From contig NZ_JABJVY010000011.1 of assembly GCF_040750475.1 (NCBI RefSeq), positions 94,861 to 158,860 on the forward strand: DNA of 64,000 bases, in the 5' to 3' direction. Origin of the DNA: Amorphus sp040750475 (lineage in GTDB: Bacteria > Pseudomonadota > Alphaproteobacteria > Rhizobiales > Amorphaceae). The translations under genes were made by a program, and so were the position numbers. The notes below the pieces were generated by a model. The model searched no databases and was not told the origin of the DNA. It saw nothing but the letters and a program-made list of their open reading frames with translations. Positions 60,782 through 64,000 of the stretch are shown piece by piece; position 1 is the stretch's first letter, and the number at the start of each line of letters is the position of its first letter.

Positions 60782-60784
60782 ACG

Positions 60785-61654
60785 TCAGCGCATCAGATGC
60801 AGCAATGCCTGGGCCAGTTCCGAACGCTCGTCGGCAAGGTCCAGGACCACGTCGAAATGGTGCCGGTCCGGGATCTCCATCAGCGTGGAGCCGAAACCGG
60901 CCTGCTGCCAGAGTTCGTGATAGCCTTGCGACTGGCGGCCGAAGCCCGCCGGTTCGCCGCTGGCGTAGGCGGCGACGATCGGGCAGCCGGCCTTCGGGAG
61001 GTTGAGGGCCGGGCTGAGCGCGGCGACATCGGCGTCCGTCAGAGTCAGCCATTCCGAGACGAACGATTTGGCGATCGGGCCGAGATGAAAGAGACCGCTC
61101 ACCGGCAGCGCGCCCTTGACCACGTCCTCCGGCACGCCGAACGCCTCATGCCAGCCGCCGGAGATCACGCTTCCGGTCAAATGGCCGCCGGCAGAGCTGC
61201 CGCCCACATAGATGCGCTTGGGATCAAGGCCGAAGCGCCGCCCCTCCCGATGCAGGTAGGCGATCGCGGCACGAACCTCCCGAACGATCTCGGCCAGATC
61301 GACCTCGGGCGCGAGCCGATAGTCGACGGCGACGGTCGCGATCCCGTGCCTGGCGAGTGTCGGCGCCATGAATGCCGATTCATGCTTGGAAAGGGCCCGC
61401 CAGTAGCCGCCGTGAATGAACACGAACACGGGCCGCGGTTCCTCACCGCCGCCGAAGATGTCGATCGTCTGGCCACTGTCGTCGTCATAGACCACGTCGA
61501 GCGCGGTGGCGATCGAGCGGGCCGCGACCGAGCCCTCCCGATAGCGCCCGATCGTTTCTTCGAACACGTCGACGGAGACGGTCGCCCGCGCGTTGTAGTC
61601 CTCGTTTATCGTCTCGAGCGGGAGATCAGCCTCCGCCGCCAGATTCGTGGTCAC
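60785..61654 (-). CDS. Alpha/beta hydrolase, arylformamidase-like
   Basis: A 289-residue alpha/beta hydrolase with the oxyanion motif 'HGGYW' characteristic of AFMID-type kynurenine formamidases and related esterases, the nucleophile elbow G-G-S-S-A-G-G (YVGGSSAGGH), and the catalytic His in 'IPDRHHFDVV'. GTG 61654 is the start. Kynurenine formamidase would fit the neighbouring 3-hydroxyanthranilate dioxygenase, but kynureninase and kynurenine hydroxylase are not visible, so activity on another N-formyl or ester compound is equally possible. Confidence 0.85.
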   Translation of the reverse strand: MTTNLAAEADLPLETINEDYNARATVSVDVFEETIGRYREGSVAARSIATALDVVYDDDSGQTIDIFGGGEEPRPVFVFIHGGYWRALSKHESAFMAPTLARHGIATVAVDYRLAPEVDLAEIVREVRAAIAYLHREGRRFGLDPKRIYVGGSSAGGHLTGSVISGGWHEAFGVPEDVVKGALPVSGLFHLGPIAKSFVSEWLTLTDADVAALSPALNLPKAGCPIVAAYASGEPAGFGRQSQGYHELWQQAGFGSTLMEIPDRHHFDVVLDLADERSELAQALLHLMR

Positions 61655-61927
61655 CCGTACTCTCCATGATCCGTTCGAAGTTGGCGCACCTTAATCGGAG
61701 TCGGGCCGGACGCGCGAGTATCGCCAGTGCATTTCGCGCAACTCCGATCGGGTCATTTCGCCGACGTCAGCGGCCCGGCGCACCGTGCGCGGCACTCCCA
61801 CGTTGCGTTGACCTCGCCCCCACAAGCCGCGATGCTGGCTTTCGCTGCAAAGCGGCACAGATTTCGCGGCCGACGGTCGAGCGCCGCGGCACCACCGCTC
61901 CGTTTTCCTTGCTCGCCCGGAGGCCCA

Positions 61928-62935
61928 GTGAGCCTGTCGCTTGCCGATATCCTCGCCGCTCGCCGCGCGATCGCTGGCACGGCCATTCGCACGCCGTTGG
62001 TCCCCTCGCCGCACCTTTCCGACCGCGCCGGCCAAGACTTTCTCCTAAAGCTCGAAATTGGCCAGCCGACAGGTGCCTTCAAGCTGCGCGGCGCAACCAA
62101 CGCCGTGTTCTCGCTGCCGGAAGGGACGGCCGGCGTCACCTGCTGCTCCACCGGCAATCACGGGCGCGGCGTCGCCTATGCCGCCCGCGCCCGTGGTTTG
62201 CGCGCTGTCGTGTGCATGTCGTCGCTGGTCCCCCAGGCCAAGATCGACGGCATCAAGGCGCTCGGCGCCGAGGTGCGTATCGTCGGCCGCAGCCAGGACG
62301 AGGCGCAGCTCGAGGCGCACCGGCTTTGCGAGGAAGAAGGCCTCGTCGAGATCTCCCCCTTCGACGCCGCCTCCGTGATCGCCGGCCAGGGCACGATCGG
62401 CCTAGAGATGATGGAGGACCGGCCTGATCTCGACATGGTGCTGGTACCGCTATCCGGCGGCGGGCTCGCCGGCGGCATCGCGCTGGCGGTCAAGACCATC
62501 AAGCCCAGCGCTCGGGTGATCGGCATCAGCATGGATCGGGGTGCGGCGATGCACGAATCGCTCAAGGCCGGCCACCCGGTCGAGGTGGAGGAAGTGGCGA
62601 GCCTTGCCGATTCCCTCGGCGGCGGGATCGGACTTGAGAACGCGCTCAGCTTTGCGCTCTGCCAACGCCACCTGGACGACACGATCCTGGTCTCCGAGGA
62701 GGAGATCTACCGGGCCATGCAGACGCTCTATTTCGAGGATCGGCTGATTGCGGAAGGCGCGAGCGTTGTGGCCATCGCCGCGCTCCAGGCCGGCAAGCTT
62801 CCCGCCCCAAGCGGGCCGATCGCGACCGTCCTTTCCGGACGCAGCGTCGACATGGACGCCTTCACCCGGATCGTGACGGGCCAAGACGTCCCTCTCGGCG
62901 ACATGACGATCAAAGGACACCCCTATGCCCCATGA
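61928..62935 (+). CDS. eutB: Hydroxyectoine utilisation dehydratase EutB (PLP, threonine dehydratase family)
   Basis: A 335-residue fold-type II PLP enzyme with the cofactor Lys52 in 'TGAFKLRGA', the phosphate loop 'SGGGLAGG' and 'CCSTGNHGRGVAYAA'. Adjacency to eutC identifies it as EutB of ectoine/hydroxyectoine catabolism. The family also includes the beta-hydroxyaspartate dehydratase BhcB, but the bhcA and bhcC genes are absent. GTG 61928 follows CGGAGG. The eutC start overlaps its end by 11 bases. Confidence 0.85.
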   Translation: MSLSLADILAARRAIAGTAIRTPLVPSPHLSDRAGQDFLLKLEIGQPTGAFKLRGATNAVFSLPEGTAGVTCCSTGNHGRGVAYAARARGLRAVVCMSSLVPQAKIDGIKALGAEVRIVGRSQDEAQLEAHRLCEEEGLVEISPFDAASVIAGQGTIGLEMMEDRPDLDMVLVPLSGGGLAGGIALAVKTIKPSARVIGISMDRGAAMHESLKAGHPVEVEEVASLADSLGGGIGLENALSFALCQRHLDDTILVSEEEIYRAMQTLYFEDRLIAEGASVVAIAALQAGKLPAPSGPIATVLSGRSVDMDAFTRIVTGQDVPLGDMTIKGHPYAP

Positions 62936-63917
62936 GATCCTGATCGCCACGGAAAGTGACCTGCGTCAGGCCGTCAGCCTCGATCTGGAGACGGTGACGA
63001 CGGTGGAGGACGCCTTCAAGGTGCTCGCTTCCGGCACGGTGGTGATGCCACCGATCCTCTCCATGGCGATCGAGGCGGCGAACGGCGAGGTCGACGTGAA
63101 GACCGCCTATATTCCCGGCTTCGATGGCTTCGCGATCAAGGTTAGCCCCGGCTTCTTCGACAATCCCAAGCTTGGCCTGCCGAGCCTGAACGGGCTGATG
63201 ATCCTGTTTTCCGCCAAGACCGGGCTGGTAGACGCCCTCTTCCTCGACAATGGCTATCTGACCGACATCCGCACCGCCGCAGCCGGCGCGGTTGCGGCGA
63301 AACATCTGGCGCCGGCAAGCGTGCGCACCGCCGGCGTTTTCGGCACCGGCGCTCAGGCCCGACTGCAGATCGAAGCCGCGCATCTGGTCCGGCCCTTCGA
63401 GCGGGTGCTGGTCTGGGGCCGCGACACTGCCAAGGCCGCCGATTGCGCCGCCGACATCGCTGCCCGGCTGGGCATCGAGGCGCGCGCGGAGGCCGACCCG
63501 GAAAAGGTCGTCGCCGGCTCCGAGCTCGTCGTCACCACCACGTCGGCGCGCGCGCCTATCCTCAAGGAGGAATGGCTCCATCCTGGCCTGCACGTCACCG
63601 CCATGGGCTCCGACCAGGGCGAGAAGAACGAGATCGAGCCCGGCGCGCTGGCCGCCGCCGACCTCTACGTCTGCGACCGGGCCACCCAGTGCGAAACGCT
63701 GGGCGAGCTGCGCAGCGCGCTTGCGGCCGGCATGTGGAACAAGGGCACCCCGCCGGAACTCGGCGCGGTCGTCACCGGCACCCATCCCGGCCGCCAGAAT
63801 GACGAGGCCGTCACTATCTGCGATCTGACCGGCACCGGCGCCCAGGACACGGCCATCGCAACGCTGGCGCACAAGATCTGCAGCGCCCGCGGGGTCGGCT
63901 CCAAGATGGCCGTCTAA
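62925..63917 (+). CDS. eutC: Ectoine utilisation protein EutC (ornithine cyclodeaminase family)
   Basis: A 330-residue protein. 'KTAYIPGFDGFAIKVSPGFFDNPKLGLPSLNGLMILFSAKTGLVDALFLDNGYLTD' in short stretches matches EutC as I know it, with the Rossmann loop 'GVFGTGAQARLQ'. It is related to ornithine cyclodeaminase and to iminosuccinate reductase (BhcD). Translationally overlapped with eutB. The rest of an ectoine cluster (doeA/doeB, transporter) may lie beyond the window. Confidence 0.87.
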   Translation: MPHEILIATESDLRQAVSLDLETVTTVEDAFKVLASGTVVMPPILSMAIEAANGEVDVKTAYIPGFDGFAIKVSPGFFDNPKLGLPSLNGLMILFSAKTGLVDALFLDNGYLTDIRTAAAGAVAAKHLAPASVRTAGVFGTGAQARLQIEAAHLVRPFERVLVWGRDTAKAADCAADIAARLGIEARAEADPEKVVAGSELVVTTTSARAPILKEEWLHPGLHVTAMGSDQGEKNEIEPGALAAADLYVCDRATQCETLGELRSALAAGMWNKGTPPELGAVVTGTHPGRQNDEAVTICDLTGTGAQDTAIATLAHKICSARGVGSKMAV

Positions 63918-63925
63918 GTCCGGCT

Positions 63926-64000
63926 AGAGCGTGTCATTTGGTTTTTGAATCGGAAATGGGATTCCCTTGAGGGGTTGGATCTGATTCAAGCTGCCTGCTG
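63926..64000. other. Noncoding tail with repeat-like sequence
   Basis: After the eutC stop the sequence drops in GC and reads 'AGAGCGTGTCATTTGG' and then TTTTTGAATCGG, AAATGGGATTCCC. This could be the left end of an insertion element or of an extragenic repeat, but the window ends before it can be judged. Confidence 0.3.

Overview
The window looks like a chromosomal segment of a high-GC alphaproteobacterium, probably of the order Hyphomicrobiales (Rhizobiales). The reasons are the GC-rich codon usage, an Omp2b/Porin_2-type porin, an EutB/EutC pair, many solute-binding-protein-dependent ABC importers, and short palindromic extragenic repeats of the 'TCCAGG..AAG.GGAAACCGG' type that are common in that order. 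No rRNA, tRNA, CRISPR array or complete transposon is visible. Most of the sequence is catabolic and transport gene content.

Region 1 (1-8159, minus strand) is a five-gene locus read right to left: a secreted 679-residue protein of unknown family, a 1182-residue fusion of a membrane anchor, a beta-propeller and a hexaheme cytochrome c, an FTR1 iron permease, an FAD-dependent amine-oxidase-like protein, and a small exported protein cut by the window edge. It resembles an FTR1 iron-uptake system whose usual redox partner has been replaced by a multiheme cytochrome. Region 2 (8588-14983) holds a flavin reductase, an FAA-family hydrolase, a P1B-type metal ATPase with an atypical YAC membrane motif, a DUF938 methyltransferase, a short-chain dehydrogenase, and a divergent MerR regulator/cation transporter pair with a textbook MerR promoter.

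Region 3 (15003-36214) is a large aromatic or N-heterocycle catabolic island. It carries a Rieske oxygenase followed by an SsuABC-like importer. Next comes a ten-gene operon with a C-C hydrolase, an extradiol (VOC) dioxygenase, two short-chain dehydrogenases, a ThDP enzyme, an aspartate-dehydrogenase-like enzyme, an aldehyde dehydrogenase, an adrenodoxin-reductase-type flavoprotein, a flavodoxin and an IclR regulator. After that come an AraC regulator, an isochorismatase-type hydrolase, a bicupin dioxygenase, a second IclR regulator and a NicC-like FAD monooxygenase. Three promoters in this island share the operator architecture GAAC-N5-GTTC-N6-GA(A/T)C, which ties the parts into one regulon. 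A 139-bp tandem repeat lies between the importer and the ten-gene operon.

Region 4 (36337-41330) is a YhiI-RbbA-YhhJ type ABC-2 export operon. Region 5 (41602-50860) has an MFS transporter, a spermidine/putrescine-type ABC importer, a LysM/M23 lipoprotein with a degenerate metal site, and the porin. Region 6 (51202-59775, minus strand) encodes a branched-chain-amino-acid-type importer downstream of an operon for a molybdenum hydroxylase large subunit, a dihydrodipicolinate-synthase-family enzyme and a 3-hydroxyanthranilate 3,4-dioxygenase. A divergent LysR regulator sits upstream with a clear dyad. Region 7 (60785-64000) has an arylformamidase-like hydrolase and the ectoine-utilisation pair eutB-eutC, ending in a repeat-like sequence.

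Together the genes describe a scavenger that imports and oxidises nitrogenous and aromatic solutes, with iron uptake and metal homeostasis alongside. The substrates of the main catabolic island are not identifiable from sequence alone.
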